From assembly GCF_018555385.1 (NCBI RefSeq), contig NZ_JAFEJS010000005.1, forward strand, positions 62,001-126,000: a DNA stretch of 64,000 bases. Reading direction: 5' to 3'. Below, in pieces: positions 11,271 through 22,094 of the stretch (positions are counted from its first letter, which is position 1; every line of letters starts with the position of its first letter). Source of the stretch: Bifidobacterium santillanense. Lineage in GTDB: Bacteria; Actinomycetota; Actinomycetes; Actinomycetales; Bifidobacteriaceae. A program made the translations under genes and the position numbers. The notes below the pieces were generated by a model. The model was not told the DNA's origin and made no database searches. It saw only the letters and a list, made by a program, of their open reading frames with translations.

Positions 11271-12509
11271 ATGGCAGACAACAACCGTATCGTTCTGGCC
11301 TACTCCGGTGGCCTCGACACCTCCGTCGCGATCTCGTACCTCAAGGAGCGCACCGGCAAGGACGTCGTCGCCGTCTCCCTCGACGTCGGTCAGGGCGGCG
11401 AGAGCCTCGAGACCATCAAGCAGCGCGCCCTCGCCTGCGGCGCCGTCGAGTCCTATGTCGTCGACGCGCGCGACGAGTTCGCCAACGAGTACTGCATGAA
11501 GGCCCTCAAGGCCAACGCGATGTACGAGGGCGTCTACCCGCTCGTCTCCGCCATCTCCCGTCCGCTGATCTCCAAGCACCTCGTGCGTGCCGCCCACCAG
11601 TTCGGCGCCTACACGATCTCCCACGGCTGCACCGGCAAGGGCAACGACCAGGTCCGCTTCGAGGTGTCCATCGCCTCCATCGACCCGACCCTCAAGGCCA
11701 TCAGCCCGATCCGCGACCTGGCCCTGACCCGCGACGTCGAGATCGCGTTCGCCAAGGAGCACAAGCTGCCGATCACCCAGACCGAGAAGTCCCCGTACTC
11801 CATCGACCAGAACGTGTGGGGCCGCGCCATCGAGACCGGCTTCCTCGAGGATCCGTGGAACGGCCCGACCAAGGACTGCTACTCCTACACCGACGACCCG
11901 GCGTTCCCGCCGGTCGAGGACGAGGTCGTCATCGAGTTCAAGCAGGGCATCCCGGTCAAGATCGACGGCCGCGACGTCACCCCGCTGCAGGCCATCGAGG
12001 AGATGAACCGCCGCGCCGGCGCCCAGGGCATCGGCCGCATCGACCTCATCGAGGACCGTCTGGTCGGCATCAAGTCCCGCGAGCTGTACGAGGCCCCGGG
12101 CGCCGTGGCCCTCATCACCGCGCACCAGGAGCTCGAGAACTGCTGCCTCGAGCGCGAGCAGCACCGCATCAAGCGCGACATCGACAAGCGCTGGGGCGAG
12201 CTGGTCTACGATGCGCAGTGGTTCTCCCCGGCCACCCAGTCCCTCAACGCCTTCATCGAGGACACCCAGAAGTACGTCTCCGGCGAGATCCGCATGATCC
12301 TGCACGGCGGCCGCGCGGTCGTCACCGGCCGTCGCTCCGACAGCTCGCTGTACGACTACAGCCTCGCCACCTACGACTCCGGCGACAGCTTCGATTCGAA
12401 GTCCTCCAACGGCTTCATCGACATCTACGGCCTGCCGAGCCGCGTCGCCGCCGCCCGCGACGTCAAGTTCGGCAACGGCATCGAGGTCCCGAGCAACACC
12501 GTCGAGTGA
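11271..12509 (+). CDS. argG: Argininosuccinate synthase
   Basis: ATP-dependent joining of citrulline and aspartate. The 412-residue protein opens with the N-type ATP pyrophosphatase loop [12 protein letters not shown] (residues 9-20) and keeps the [13 protein letters not shown] citrulline/aspartate site near residue 122. I use the ATG at 11271 behind GAAGAAAGG; an in-frame ATG at 11208 falls inside the operator and is rejected. A strong hairpin after the stop separates it from argH. Confidence 0.96.
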   Translation: MADNNRIVLAYSGGLDTSVAISYLKERTGKDVVAVSLDVGQGGESLETIKQRALACGAVESYVVDARDEFANEYCMKALKANAMYEGVYPLVSAISRPLISKHLVRAAHQFGAYTISHGCTGKGNDQVRFEVSIASIDPTLKAISPIRDLALTRDVEIAFAKEHKLPITQTEKSPYSIDQNVWGRAIETGFLEDPWNGPTKDCYSYTDDPAFPPVEDEVVIEFKQGIPVKIDGRDVTPLQAIEEMNRRAGAQGIGRIDLIEDRLVGIKSRELYEAPGAVALITAHQELENCCLEREQHRIKRDIDKRWGELVYDAQWFSPATQSLNAFIEDTQKYVSGEIRMILHGGRAVVTGRRSDSSLYDYSLATYDSGDSFDSKSSNGFIDIYGLPSRVAAARDVKFGNGIEVPSNTVE

Positions 12510-12547
12510 TCCGGCCCCGGTAGCCACCGATAGGTCCATACCGACCC

Positions 12548-12576
12548 AAGCCCCTTTCCCGTTCGGAGAGGGGCTT
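12548..12576 (+). terminator. Terminator after argG
   Basis: AAGCCCCTTTCC (12548-12559) pairs with GGAGAGGGGCTT (12565-12576) around a short loop; a short pyrimidine-rich stretch follows. It suggests argH is at least partly transcribed from its own start; a TAGGCT -10 candidate lies at 12638-12643, without a convincing -35. Confidence 0.7.
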
Positions 12577-12626
12577 CGTCATATTCGGGGGAGGCCTCCG
12601 GCCCGACATCGCCCCCGACGATGTAG

Positions 12627-14186
<1,560 letters not shown>

Positions 14187-14241
14187 CGGTTCGGCGCGTG
14201 GGACCCCGGGTCTCCGCGTCTTCCGCCCTTGGATACTCATG

Positions 14242-14274
14242 ACGGCCCCTTCCGCGATGCGCGGGAGGGGCCGT
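14242..14274 (+). terminator. Terminator after argH
   Basis: ACGGCCCCTTCCGCG (14242-14256) and CGCGGGAGGGGCCGT (14260-14274) form a 15-bp stem with one G-T pair and an ATG triloop, 55 bases after the argH stop. Only a short T/C tail follows. Confidence 0.7.
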
Positions 14275-14373
14275 TCCCGTATCCGGCCGACTATCCGGCC
14301 GACTCGCCTTCCCGCCGCATCGGTCCGTGTCCGCCCCATGTCACCACGATGGCGTACGCTGGGCCTCATAACG

Positions 14374-14449
14374 AACGGGAGCCGCAAGGCTGAGAGGAAG
14401 CGAGAGCTTCGACCGGGGAACTTGACGCGGGTCATGCCGCCGTAAGGAA
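14374..14449 (+). promoter_or_regulatory. TPP riboswitch (THI element) before thiS
   Basis: The conserved THI-box segments appear in order: ACGGGAGCC, GGCTGAGAGG, GACCGGGGAACTTGA, GCGGGTCATGCC and CGTAAGGA. They form the pyrimidine- and pyrophosphate-sensing arms of the thiamine-pyrophosphate aptamer. It lies 225 bases upstream of thiS, with an intrinsic terminator in between, so TPP binding should lower thiSGF expression. Confidence 0.92.
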
Positions 14450-14594
14450 TCGTTGTCGTTTTGGGATTTCCTTTCCAAGTCGTCCGGGAGTCGACCGGTA
14501 CCGTTCCGTATGGATAATTCAGCCATCGCAGGCATCCGTGGTACGGCCGTTACTCGTCCGACCGCACGGCGGGGAAACGCGATGGTCGCATGTC

Positions 14595-14651
14595 AGGGCA
14601 CATGAATGGGCGCACCACTTAGGGTACGGCTTGCATTCGTGTGCCCTTTTT
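14595..14651 (+). terminator. Intrinsic terminator between TPP riboswitch and thiS
   Basis: AGGGCACATGAATG (14595-14608) pairs with CATTCGTGTGCCCT (14634-14647), 14 bp with one G-T pair, and is followed by a T-run to 14651. This is the best canonical terminator in the window and is probably the expression platform of the riboswitch, although 145 bases separate the two. A 31-codon ATG frame (14510-14605) without a ribosome site ends inside its left arm. Confidence 0.8.
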
Positions 14652-14673
14652 CGTCAGGAAGGGAGAACCGCCC

Positions 14674-14868
14674 ATGCAGGTCAACGGCGAACACGTCACG
14701 TTGGAGGCGCCGGTCAGCGTCGCCGACTATCTGGAGACGCACGGCTACCGGGCCGAGCGCGTCGCCATCGAGCTCAACGGCGAGATCGTGCCGCGCGCCG
14801 CCCGCGCCGAGGCGATGCTCGACGACCAGGCCGTGCTGGAGATCGTCCAGTTCGTGCAGGGCGGCTGA
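14674..14868 (+). CDS. thiS: Thiamine sulfur-carrier protein ThiS
   Basis: A 64-residue ubiquitin-like protein ending in the essential Gly-Gly (VQFVQGG). ThiF adenylates this C-terminus, which then carries sulfur as a thiocarboxylate to ThiG for thiazole formation. The start at 14674 follows AGGAAGGGAG (14657-14666). thiG begins 125 bases later, across a C/A-rich stretch where I find no promoter or hairpin, so the genes probably share the riboswitch-controlled transcript. Confidence 0.92.
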   Translation: MQVNGEHVTLEAPVSVADYLETHGYRAERVAIELNGEIVPRAARAEAMLDDQAVLEIVQFVQGG

Positions 14869-14993
14869 CCGCGCGGTCGGAACGCGCCGCACCCGCACCG
14901 CGTGCACGCCACGCACCCGCGGCGACACGCCGCACCATCATCCGCACACGCGCATACCACCACATTCGCACACCCTAGGGAAGGGAACCCATC

Positions 14994-15863
14994 ATGAGCA
15001 CCATCACCCCGGTCACCGAGGCGTCCGTCGACGCCACCCCGCTGCCGCCCCAGCCGGCGGTCGTCAACCCGGTCGGCACCGCCGCGCCGATCCTGCCGGT
15101 CGAGGACAAGCCTCTCAACCTCGGCGGCCACGAGTTCCACTCGCGCTTCATTCTCGGATCCGGCCGCTATGACCTGAACCTCATCAAGGCCACCGTCGAG
15201 CACGCCGGCACCGAGATCGTTACGATGGCGCTGCGCCGCGCGACCACCACCGAGAACAGCGTGCTCGACTACATCCCCGAGGGCATCACCCTGCTGCCGA
15301 ACACGTCCGGCGCGCGCAACGCCGAGGAGGCCGTGCGCATCGCCCGGCTCGCCCGCGAGGTGTGCCACACCGACTTCGTCAAGGTCGAGATCGAGCACGA
15401 GACCAAGTACCTCCTGCCGGACAACGCCGAGACCATCCGCGCCACCGAGATGCTCGCCGGGGAGGGGTTCGTCGTCATGCCGTACATGTTCCCCGACCCG
15501 ATCGCCGCGCGTCAGCTCGAGGAGGCCGGCGCGGCCGCCGTCATGCCGCTCGGCTCGCTGATCGGCTCCAACATGGGCCTGAGGATGCGCGACTTCATCG
15601 AGATCATCATCGCCAACGCCAACGTGCCGGTCATCATCGACGCCGGCATCGGCCGGCCCAGCCAGGCGTGTGACGCGATGGAGATGGGCGCCGACGCGGT
15701 CATGGCGTACACGGCCGTCGCCTCCGCCGGTAACATCCCGCTCATGGCCGAGGCGTTCAGGCACGCGATCGACGCCGGCCGCGCCGCCTACCTGTCCGGG
15801 CTCGGCAAGGTGACCGAGGGGCACGCCGTGCCCTCCAGCCCGACCACGGGGTACCTGCACTGA
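14994..15863 (+). CDS. thiG: Thiazole synthase
   Basis: TIM-barrel enzyme that builds the thiazole phosphate of thiamine from deoxyxylulose phosphate, dehydroglycine and ThiS thiocarboxylate. The 289-residue product has [10 protein letters not shown], the Schiff-base lysine region [15 protein letters not shown], and phosphate-binding [19 protein letters not shown]. It has about 30 extra N-terminal residues compared with short family members. Its TGA overlaps the thiF ATG by one base. No dehydroglycine source (thiH or thiO) is seen in this window. Confidence 0.95.
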   Translation: MSTITPVTEASVDATPLPPQPAVVNPVGTAAPILPVEDKPLNLGGHEFHSRFILGSGRYDLNLIKATVEHAGTEIVTMALRRATTTENSVLDYIPEGITLLPNTSGARNAEEAVRIARLAREVCHTDFVKVEIEHETKYLLPDNAETIRATEMLAGEGFVVMPYMFPDPIAARQLEEAGAAAVMPLGSLIGSNMGLRMRDFIEIIIANANVPVIIDAGIGRPSQACDAMEMGADAVMAYTAVASAGNIPLMAEAFRHAIDAGRAAYLSGLGKVTEGHAVPSSPTTGYLH

Positions 15864-16675
15864 TGACGGCCCTCACCGACGAACAGCTCGAACGGTACTC
15901 CCGCCATCTGATCCTGCGCGGCGTCGGTGTCAGGGGGCAGAAGCGCCTGCTCGCCTCGAGCGTGCTCATCATCGGCGCGGGCGGCCTCGGCTCGCCGGCG
16001 GCGCTGTACCTGGCCGCCGCCGGCGTGGGGCGCATCGGCGTCGTCGACGGCGACGTCGTGGACCCGAGCAACCTGCAGCGCCAGATCATCCACGCCACGG
16101 CGGACGTCGGGAGGCCGAAGGCCGAATCGGCGGCCGCGTCGATCCGCGCCCTGAACCCGGACGTCGAGGTCGAGACCCACGACGGGCCGGTCGACGCCGG
16201 CGACATCGCGGACCTCATCGCGCGATACGACCTGGTGATCGACGCGACCGACAACTTCGCCGCCAAGTTCCTCATCAACGACGCCTGCGTACTCGCCGGC
16301 AAGCCGTTCGTCCACGCGGGCGTCGTCGGGTTCGCCGGACAGGTGATGACCGTCGTGCCGGGCGAGGGGCCCTGCTACCGCTGCGTCTTCCGCGACATGC
16401 CGGCCGCCGGCGAGGTGCCGACGTGCCGCGAGGCGGGCGTGCTCGGCGCGGTCGTCGGCGTGATCGGCAGCCTCGAGGCGACCGAGGCGCTCAAGCTCAT
16501 CATCGGCGTCGGCGAACCGCTCGTCGCGCGCATGCTCACCGTCGACGCGCTGACCATGAACGTGCGCCGCGTGCCGCTGCCGACCCGCGTGCCGGACTGC
16601 CCGGTGTGCGGCGAGACGCCGACGATCACCACGCTCGACCCGGACCGCTACATCCAGCCGGCCTGCGCGATCTGA
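15863..16675 (+). CDS. thiF: ThiS adenylyltransferase (ThiF/MoeB family)
   Basis: E1-like enzyme that activates the C-terminus of ThiS with ATP. The 270-residue product has the nucleotide loop GAGGLGSPA (about residues 38-46), the ATP-contacting SNLQRQIIH and DATDNFAAKFLIND, and two zinc-binding pairs, CYRC and CPVC. MoeB of molybdopterin synthesis looks the same by motif; the ThiF call rests on its place after thiSG. The next gene is a rhodanese, a plausible sulfur donor to the adenylate. Confidence 0.9.
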   Translation: MTALTDEQLERYSRHLILRGVGVRGQKRLLASSVLIIGAGGLGSPAALYLAAAGVGRIGVVDGDVVDPSNLQRQIIHATADVGRPKAESAAASIRALNPDVEVETHDGPVDAGDIADLIARYDLVIDATDNFAAKFLINDACVLAGKPFVHAGVVGFAGQVMTVVPGEGPCYRCVFRDMPAAGEVPTCREAGVLGAVVGVIGSLEATEALKLIIGVGEPLVARMLTVDALTMNVRRVPLPTRVPDCPVCGETPTITTLDPDRYIQPACAI

Positions 16676-16753
16676 CGCGCGGAGCCCGAACACATTCCGG
16701 TACCCCGACGGGAGACGCGCGGGGCCCCGAACCGAACGAAGGGGGAATCAGAC

Positions 16754-17128
16754 ATGCCGATCGCACTCGACATCCAGGGGCTCGACGCGCCCGGAACCGG
16801 CGCCGAACCGACGTTCCGGCGCATCACCCCGGCCGAATTCGACGCACTCGACCGCAGCGAGGTCACGCTGCTCGACCTGCGCGAGCCGGCCGACGTGGCC
16901 GCGCATCCGATCGATGGCGCCGTCAACGCGCCGCTCGACCCGCTGGCCCGGGTCCTGAGGACCGTGCCGACGAGCCGACGCGTCGTCGTCTACTGCACCG
17001 AGGGGTGGTGGAGCGAGGAGGTCGCCGAGATCCTCGCCGACCGCGGCTACGACGTGGCGAGCCTCGAGGGCGGCTTCCGCGCCTACCGCGCCTATCTGGA
17101 GCGGCGGGGCTCCGGCCGGACGTCATGA
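16754..17128 (+). CDS. Rhodanese-like sulfurtransferase
   Basis: A single rhodanese domain of 124 residues. The active-site loop is VVVYCTEGWWSEEVAEIL with the persulfide cysteine near residue 79, followed by the family-typical GYDVASLEGGFRAY end. ThiF proteins elsewhere are often fused to or paired with such a domain, so here it probably relays sulfur to ThiS (inference). The ATG at 16754 has GAAGGGGGAA upstream. The gap from thiF is 78 bases with no terminator. Confidence 0.85.
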   Translation: MPIALDIQGLDAPGTGAEPTFRRITPAEFDALDRSEVTLLDLREPADVAAHPIDGAVNAPLDPLARVLRTVPTSRRVVVYCTEGWWSEEVAEILADRGYDVASLEGGFRAYRAYLERRGSGRTS

Positions 17129-17233
17129 TTCGGTGAATCGTCCCCGCGGATGATGACGCGGGAAACGTGCGCGTCCTACCATCGATTCCGACGAATCCCA
17201 CATATCCGCGGAAACCCTAAGGACGAAAACATC

Positions 17234-17758
17234 GTGTCACGTCTGCTCACACGCACGCAGATCCAGCAACTGGTCGCCACGCACGGCCGCGAGGTCATCG
17301 AACACGAGCACATGCAGATCGAACGGCGCTGCTACCAGCACGGCAACGTCTCCACGTTCGCTCACTCCATCCGCGTGGCGTGTCTCGCGGTATGGCTCGC
17401 CGACCGCGCCCACCTGTGGCGGCGCGTCGACCTCAAGTCGCTGATCCGCGCCGCGCTGCTGCACGACTACTTCCTGTACGACTGGCACGACTGGGACGAC
17501 GGCGTGCACCGCCTGCACGGCTTCACCCACGGCGGCGCCGCGCTGCGCAACGCCCTCGCCGACTTCCGCCTCAACGCGATCGAACGCGACTCGATCGCCA
17601 ACCACATGTTCCCGATGACCACCACGCCGCCGCGCTACATCGAGGGCTGGCTCGTCACCGCCGCCGACAAGCTGTCCGCCACGCGCGAGACGTTCTCGCC
17701 GGACCGCTTCCGCAAGGGCGAGGTGCCGCTCGACGCCGCGGCCGCGGATCGACGATAG
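17234..17758 (+). CDS. HD-domain phosphohydrolase-like protein
   Basis: A 174-residue protein with the HD metal site: an upstream His in NVSTFAHSIRVA, the HD pair in LLHDYFLYDWHDWDD, further histidines in HGFTHGG and IANHMFPM, and Asp in VTAADKLSA. Such proteins hydrolyse phosphate bonds in nucleotides or second messengers; the substrate here is unknown. I prefer the GTG at 17234 (AAGGA 11 bases upstream) to the ATG at 17150, whose extra 28 residues look non-coding. It is followed after 15 bases by a membrane protein gene, probably co-transcribed. Confidence 0.75.
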   Translation: MSRLLTRTQIQQLVATHGREVIEHEHMQIERRCYQHGNVSTFAHSIRVACLAVWLADRAHLWRRVDLKSLIRAALLHDYFLYDWHDWDDGVHRLHGFTHGGAALRNALADFRLNAIERDSIANHMFPMTTTPPRYIEGWLVTAADKLSATRETFSPDRFRKGEVPLDAAAADRR

Positions 17759-17773
17759 GGGAGGGGCGCCGTC

Positions 17774-18670
17774 ATGCCGATCATCGTCGAATACCTGTTC
17801 CTGTGGTTCCTGTTCTACAGCTTCTGCGGCTGGGTGTACGAGTCGATCCTCGTCTCCGTCCAGCAGCGGCGCCCGGTCAACCGCGGTTTCCTCAACGGGC
17901 CGCTGTGCCCGATCTACGGCACCGGCGCGGTGATGGCCGTCGTCCTGCTGGGCGGGATCTCCAACCCGCTCGTCCTGTTCCTCGTCTCCGCGGTGGGCGC
18001 GTGCGTCCTCGAATACTTCACCTCGTGGGCGATGGAGCGGCTGTTCCACGCGCGCTGGTGGGACTACTCCCACTTCCGCTTCAACCTCAACGGCCGCATC
18101 TGCCTGCTCGGCGCGCTGGTCTTCGGCGTCGGCGGCGTCGTGATCGTCGACGTCGTCCAGCCCGAGGTCGCCCGCGTCACCGCCATGATCCCGCTCGTCG
18201 CGGTCCACTGGCTGTTCGTGACGCTGTTCGCCGCGACCGTCGTCGACACGATCGTCACCGTGGTCGGCATCGTGCACTTCGAGGAGAGCCTCGAGCAGTT
18301 CCGCGCGATCGCCGCGAAGTACGGCGACGCGATGCGCGAGCGGGTCGGCGACGTGGTGGACGGCGCAACCGGACTCGCCGGAGGCGTCGCGACCGGCGTC
18401 GCCGGCGTCGCGTCGGCCGCCTCCGACGCGTTCGGCGGCGTGCCTGGCAGGGTGGGCGAGAAGGTCGGCGAATCCCTGCATTCCGGCCTCAGCTCCGGTC
18501 GGGAGATGTCGACCGAGCTCATGATGCGTCTGCGCGAGGCCGCCGGCAGCGTGTTCAGCCGCCAGCAGCGCCGTATGATCGCCTCGTTCCCGAGGCTGCG
18601 CGCCAGCCGCAACAACGAGTCGCTCGAGCAGCTGCGCGAGGCGTTCGAGCAGCTGCGCCGCCGCGGCTAG
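17774..18670 (+). CDS. PF06541-type membrane protein (putative ABC transporter type IV)
   Basis: A 298-residue protein with a five- or six-segment membrane N-terminal half (to about residue 160) containing FYSFCGWVYESILVS and NGPLCPIYGTGAV, the recognisable PF06541 signatures. The C-terminal half is soluble, with a Gly/Ala-rich stretch and then basic and amphipathic helices. No ATPase is adjacent, so the family name should not be read as proof of transport. A strong ribosome site (AGGGGAGGGG) precedes the ATG. Confidence 0.7.
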   Translation: MPIIVEYLFLWFLFYSFCGWVYESILVSVQQRRPVNRGFLNGPLCPIYGTGAVMAVVLLGGISNPLVLFLVSAVGACVLEYFTSWAMERLFHARWWDYSHFRFNLNGRICLLGALVFGVGGVVIVDVVQPEVARVTAMIPLVAVHWLFVTLFAATVVDTIVTVVGIVHFEESLEQFRAIAAKYGDAMRERVGDVVDGATGLAGGVATGVAGVASAASDAFGGVPGRVGEKVGESLHSGLSSGREMSTELMMRLREAAGSVFSRQQRRMIASFPRLRASRNNESLEQLREAFEQLRRRG

Positions 18671-18740
18671 CACTGTCGGCCGTCTCTGCGAAACTGAAAG
18701 GCGCATTATGCCCACAATTCGATAGGGAGAAACAACGGCT

Positions 18741-20063
18741 ATGGCTCACGTCATCGATTTCAAAGAAGCGGGATTCGACACCCTGCTCGATGAACTGGAA
18801 TGGCGCGGGTTGATTTCCCAGTCCACGGACCGGGATCGACTCGCGAAGGCATTGAACGGAGAGCCGATCGCCTATTATTGCGGTTTCGACCCGACGGCCG
18901 CCTCCCTGCACATCGGCAACCTCGTCCAGCTCATCAACATGCGCCACCTGCAGGCGGCGGGCCACCACCCGATCGCCCTGGTCGGCGGCGCCACCGGTCT
19001 GATCGGCGACCCGCGCCAGTCGGGCGAGCGCACGCTCAACCCGAAGGACGTCGTGGCCGGCTGGGCCGAACGCCTCAAGAAGCAGATCGGCGGCATCCTC
19101 GTCACGGACGGCGACAACCCGGTGCGCTTCGTGTCCAACTACGACTGGACCGCGCAGATGAGCGTCATCGACTTCCTGCGCGACGTCGGCAAGAACTTCC
19201 GACTCGGCACGATGCTCGCCAAGGACACCGTGGCCCGCCGCCTCAACTCGGAGGAGGGCATCTCCTTCACCGAGTTCAGCTACCAGGTGCTGCAGGGCAA
19301 CGACTTCCTCCATCTGTACGACGAGTACCACTGCACGCTCGAGCTGGGCGGCTCCGACCAGTGGGGCAACCTCACCTCCGGCCTGGACCTCATCCACAAG
19401 GTGCGCGGCGTGGACGTCAACGTCTTCACCAGCCCGATCATCACCGACGCGAGCGGCAAGAAGTTCGGCAAGTCGGAGGGCAACGCCGTCTGGCTCGACC
19501 CGACGATGCTCTCGCCGTACAAGTTCTACCAGTTCTGGATCAACCGCCCGGACGTGGAGATGGAAAGCCTCCTGAAGGCGTTCACCTTCCTGCCGAAGAC
19601 CGAGATCGAGCGTCTGGTCGAGGAGTCGAAGACCAATCCGGGCAGGCGCGAGGCGCAGAAGGCGCTCGCGTGGGAGGTCACCAGCTTCGTGCACGGCGAG
19701 GCCGCGACGCAGGCCGCGATCGACGCCTCCGCCGCGCTGTTCGGCCGCGGCGGCGACCTGAACGCGATCGACGAGGCCACGCTCGAGTCCGTGCTCGACG
19801 GCTTCAAGGTCGTCGGCGAGAACGGCGAGCACGTGTTCCCGGCCGTCGCCCAGGGCGACCGAGTGATCGACGCGGCCCAGGCCGCCGGCCTGTTCAAGTC
19901 CGCGTCCGAGGCGCGCCGTGCGATCAAGTCCGGCGGCGTGTACCTCAACAACGAGCGCGTCGAGGACGAGGAGGCCACGCTCGGCGAGGGCGACTTCCTC
20001 CAGGGCCGCTTCGCGTTGATCCGTCGCGGCAAGAAGGCTCTCGGCGCCGTCGAAAAGCACTGA
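18741..20063 (+). CDS. tyrS: Tyrosyl-tRNA synthetase
   Basis: Class I synthetase that charges tRNA-Tyr. The 440-residue product has the HIGH motif as HIGN (within [16 protein letters not shown], about residue 57), KMSKS as KFGKS (about 241), and a C-terminal S4 RNA-binding domain (about 370-440, containing [11 protein letters not shown]). The length and S4 domain match the TyrRS type common in actinobacteria. I looked for a T-box leader in the 70 bases upstream and found none. Confidence 0.96.
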   Translation: MAHVIDFKEAGFDTLLDELEWRGLISQSTDRDRLAKALNGEPIAYYCGFDPTAASLHIGNLVQLINMRHLQAAGHHPIALVGGATGLIGDPRQSGERTLNPKDVVAGWAERLKKQIGGILVTDGDNPVRFVSNYDWTAQMSVIDFLRDVGKNFRLGTMLAKDTVARRLNSEEGISFTEFSYQVLQGNDFLHLYDEYHCTLELGGSDQWGNLTSGLDLIHKVRGVDVNVFTSPIITDASGKKFGKSEGNAVWLDPTMLSPYKFYQFWINRPDVEMESLLKAFTFLPKTEIERLVEESKTNPGRREAQKALAWEVTSFVHGEAATQAAIDASAALFGRGGDLNAIDEATLESVLDGFKVVGENGEHVFPAVAQGDRVIDAAQAAGLFKSASEARRAIKSGGVYLNNERVEDEEATLGEGDFLQGRFALIRRGKKALGAVEKH

Positions 20064-20192
20064 GCGGCCAGGCGGGCATCGCGCCGATCGGGCGCATGCA
20101 TGGCGCATCCATACAGGCGGTCCGGGCCACGACCGACGGCACCGGACCGCATCGATTCTTTTTTCAGGTTCTTCATCAGAAAGGCATGACAC

Positions 20193-22094
20193 ATGGCAGA
20201 AGGCAACGAGCGTTCCGGCAAGTCGTTCGGCGGGCGCAAGGGCGGCTACGGCCACGGAGGCTCCGGTTCGGGCCGTCCGTCCGGCCGCGGCGGCAAGGGA
20301 TTCAAGCCGCGCGGCAACGGCGGCAAGTCGTTCGGCGGTTCGCGCGGTGGCTACGGCAAGTCCGGCGGCAAGGGCGGCTTCCATAAGGACGGTGGTTTCC
20401 GCAAGGACTTCCACAGGGACGGCGAGGATCGTCGCGACTTCCGTCGCGAGGGCGCCGGCGAGGGCGGCGAGCGTCGCGAGTTCCACCGCGGTCCGCGTCA
20501 GGACGGCGGCTTCCGCGGCAACGGCCGCGGCGGCTACGGCAAGTCCTCCGGCGGTTTCCGTCGCGACGGCGGCAAGGGTGGTTTCCGCAAGGACTTCCAC
20601 AGGGACGGCGAGGATCGTCGCGACTTCCGTCGCGAGGGCGCCGGCGAGGGCGAGGAGCGTCGCGAGTTCCACCGCGGTCCGCGTCAGGACGGCGGCTTCC
20701 GCAAGGACTTCCACAAGGGTCCGCGTCAGGGTGGCGAGCGCGGCGGCTTCCGTCGTGACGACCGTCGTGACGGTGACCGTCGCGAGGGCGGCAAGGGCGG
20801 TTTCCGCAAGGACTTCCACAAGGACGGCGAGGAGAGGCGCGACTTCCACAAGGGTCCGCGTCAGGGCGGCGAGCGCGGCGGCTTCCGCGGCGAGCGCAAC
20901 GGCAACCCGCGCTACCAGCGCGACGACCGCCGCGAGGACCGCAACACCGAGCGCCGCTCCTTCACCGACGAGGAGAAGCGCGAGTACCGCGAGCACAAGC
21001 GCAGCGAGTACATGAGCCGTCCGCGCCGCAACTCCGACGGCACGATGAGCTTCCCCTCGCAGAACCCGTACACCGACCGTCGTCCGAACGAGCCGAAGAT
21101 GCCGAAGGGCCTCGTGTGGGCCATGCTGTCCAAGGACGAGCGCGAGCGTCTGCGCGGCCTGTCCAAGGAGCACGCCGAGAACATCGGCCTGCACATCCTG
21201 GCCGCCTACACGCTCATCGAGGAGGATCCGGACGCCGCGCTCGAGCACGCCAAGTGGGCCGCCAAGCAGGCCTCCCGCATCGACTTCGCGCGTGAGACGC
21301 TGGCCTTCATCGCCTACCGCAAGGGCGACTACAAGCTCGCCCTGCGCGAGTTCCGCACCGCGTTCCGCATGAACCGCTTCGCCGACTACCTGCCGTTCAT
21401 CGCCGACTGCGAGCGCGGTCTGGGCAACCCGAAGAAGGCCGTGGAAATCGCCGCCTCGGACGACGCCAAGCAGCTGCGCGGCGAGTCCAAGGCCGAGATG
21501 TTCCTCGTCTACGCCGGCGCGCTGGCCGATCTGGAGCTGTGGGACAAGGCCATCGAGATCGTGCACACGCTCGGCCGCTCCAAGGGTCTGCCCGGCGCCT
21601 ACCGCATGCGTGCGCTGCAGGCCGAGCAGCTGTTCCTCGAGGAGGCCGGTCGCAACGACGAGGCCATCGATCTCGATCAGGTGATCGAGAAGCTCGAGGA
21701 CCAGTACGCGGACTTCGACGAGGACGAGGAGAGCGACGACGTGGTCATCGACCACGATCTCGAGCAGCTGGAGGATCCGGAGATCCTCGAGAAGCTCGGC
21801 ATCACCGACGACGACGCGCAGTATGCGCCGCAGGAGTCCGATGACGACGAGTCCGCCGACGGCGAACCGGCAGACGAGGACGAGACCCAGGCCCCGGCCG
21901 AGGAGGCCGCCGACGGCGCCGAGTCCGACGCCGAGCCGGAGAGCGAGGAGACCGAGGCCGTCGAGGAGCACGCCGAGGCCGAGGGCGAGACCCCGGGCGA
22001 AGACGATGGCGAGTCCGGATCCGAGGAGACTCCGGCCGAGTCCGCCGAACCGTCCGAGGGCGAGCAGTCCGAGTCCGCCGAGACCGAGGCGTGA
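20193..22094 (+). CDS. Tripartite basic-repeat / TPR-like / acidic protein
   Basis: A 633-residue protein I cannot assign a function. Three zones are plain. Residues 1 to about 270 are Gly/Arg/Lys/Phe rich and repetitive, with units such as GGFRKDFHRDGEDRRDF. Residues 300-530 are ordered and helical with TPR-like pairs (AALEHAKWAAKQ, GDYKLALREFRTAFRM). From about 540 to the end it is strongly acidic (Glu, Asp, Ser, Ala, Pro). The first zone resembles RGG-type RNA-binding tails, so a role with RNA or ribosomes is possible but unproven. A 120-base DNA segment is duplicated almost exactly at 20394 and 20580. The gene overlaps the next by GTGA. Confidence 0.8.
   Translation: MAEGNERSGKSFGGRKGGYGHGGSGSGRPSGRGGKGFKPRGNGGKSFGGSRGGYGKSGGKGGFHKDGGFRKDFHRDGEDRRDFRREGAGEGGERREFHRGPRQDGGFRGNGRGGYGKSSGGFRRDGGKGGFRKDFHRDGEDRRDFRREGAGEGEERREFHRGPRQDGGFRKDFHKGPRQGGERGGFRRDDRRDGDRREGGKGGFRKDFHKDGEERRDFHKGPRQGGERGGFRGERNGNPRYQRDDRREDRNTERRSFTDEEKREYREHKRSEYMSRPRRNSDGTMSFPSQNPYTDRRPNEPKMPKGLVWAMLSKDERERLRGLSKEHAENIGLHILAAYTLIEEDPDAALEHAKWAAKQASRIDFARETLAFIAYRKGDYKLALREFRTAFRMNRFADYLPFIADCERGLGNPKKAVEIAASDDAKQLRGESKAEMFLVYAGALADLELWDKAIEIVHTLGRSKGLPGAYRMRALQAEQLFLEEAGRNDEAIDLDQVIEKLEDQYADFDEDEESDDVVIDHDLEQLEDPEILEKLGITDDDAQYAPQESDDDESADGEPADEDETQAPAEEAADGAESDAEPESEETEAVEEHAEAEGETPGEDDGESGSEETPAESAEPSEGEQSESAETEA
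20394..20704 (+). repeat. In-frame DNA repeats in the basic domain
   Basis: A segment of about 120 bases beginning GGTTTCCGCAAGGACTTCC at 20394 recurs almost unchanged at 20580, an offset of 186 bases or 62 codons. Shorter pieces of the same unit (AAGGACTTCCACAAG) recur to about 20850. The near identity at DNA level suggests recent in-frame duplication. Confidence 0.85.

Noticed and set aside
18671-18740. T-box leader before tyrS (and in 154-357 before pheS)
   Set aside because: No T-box consensus or specifier-type stem-loop is visible; the tyrS gap is too short.
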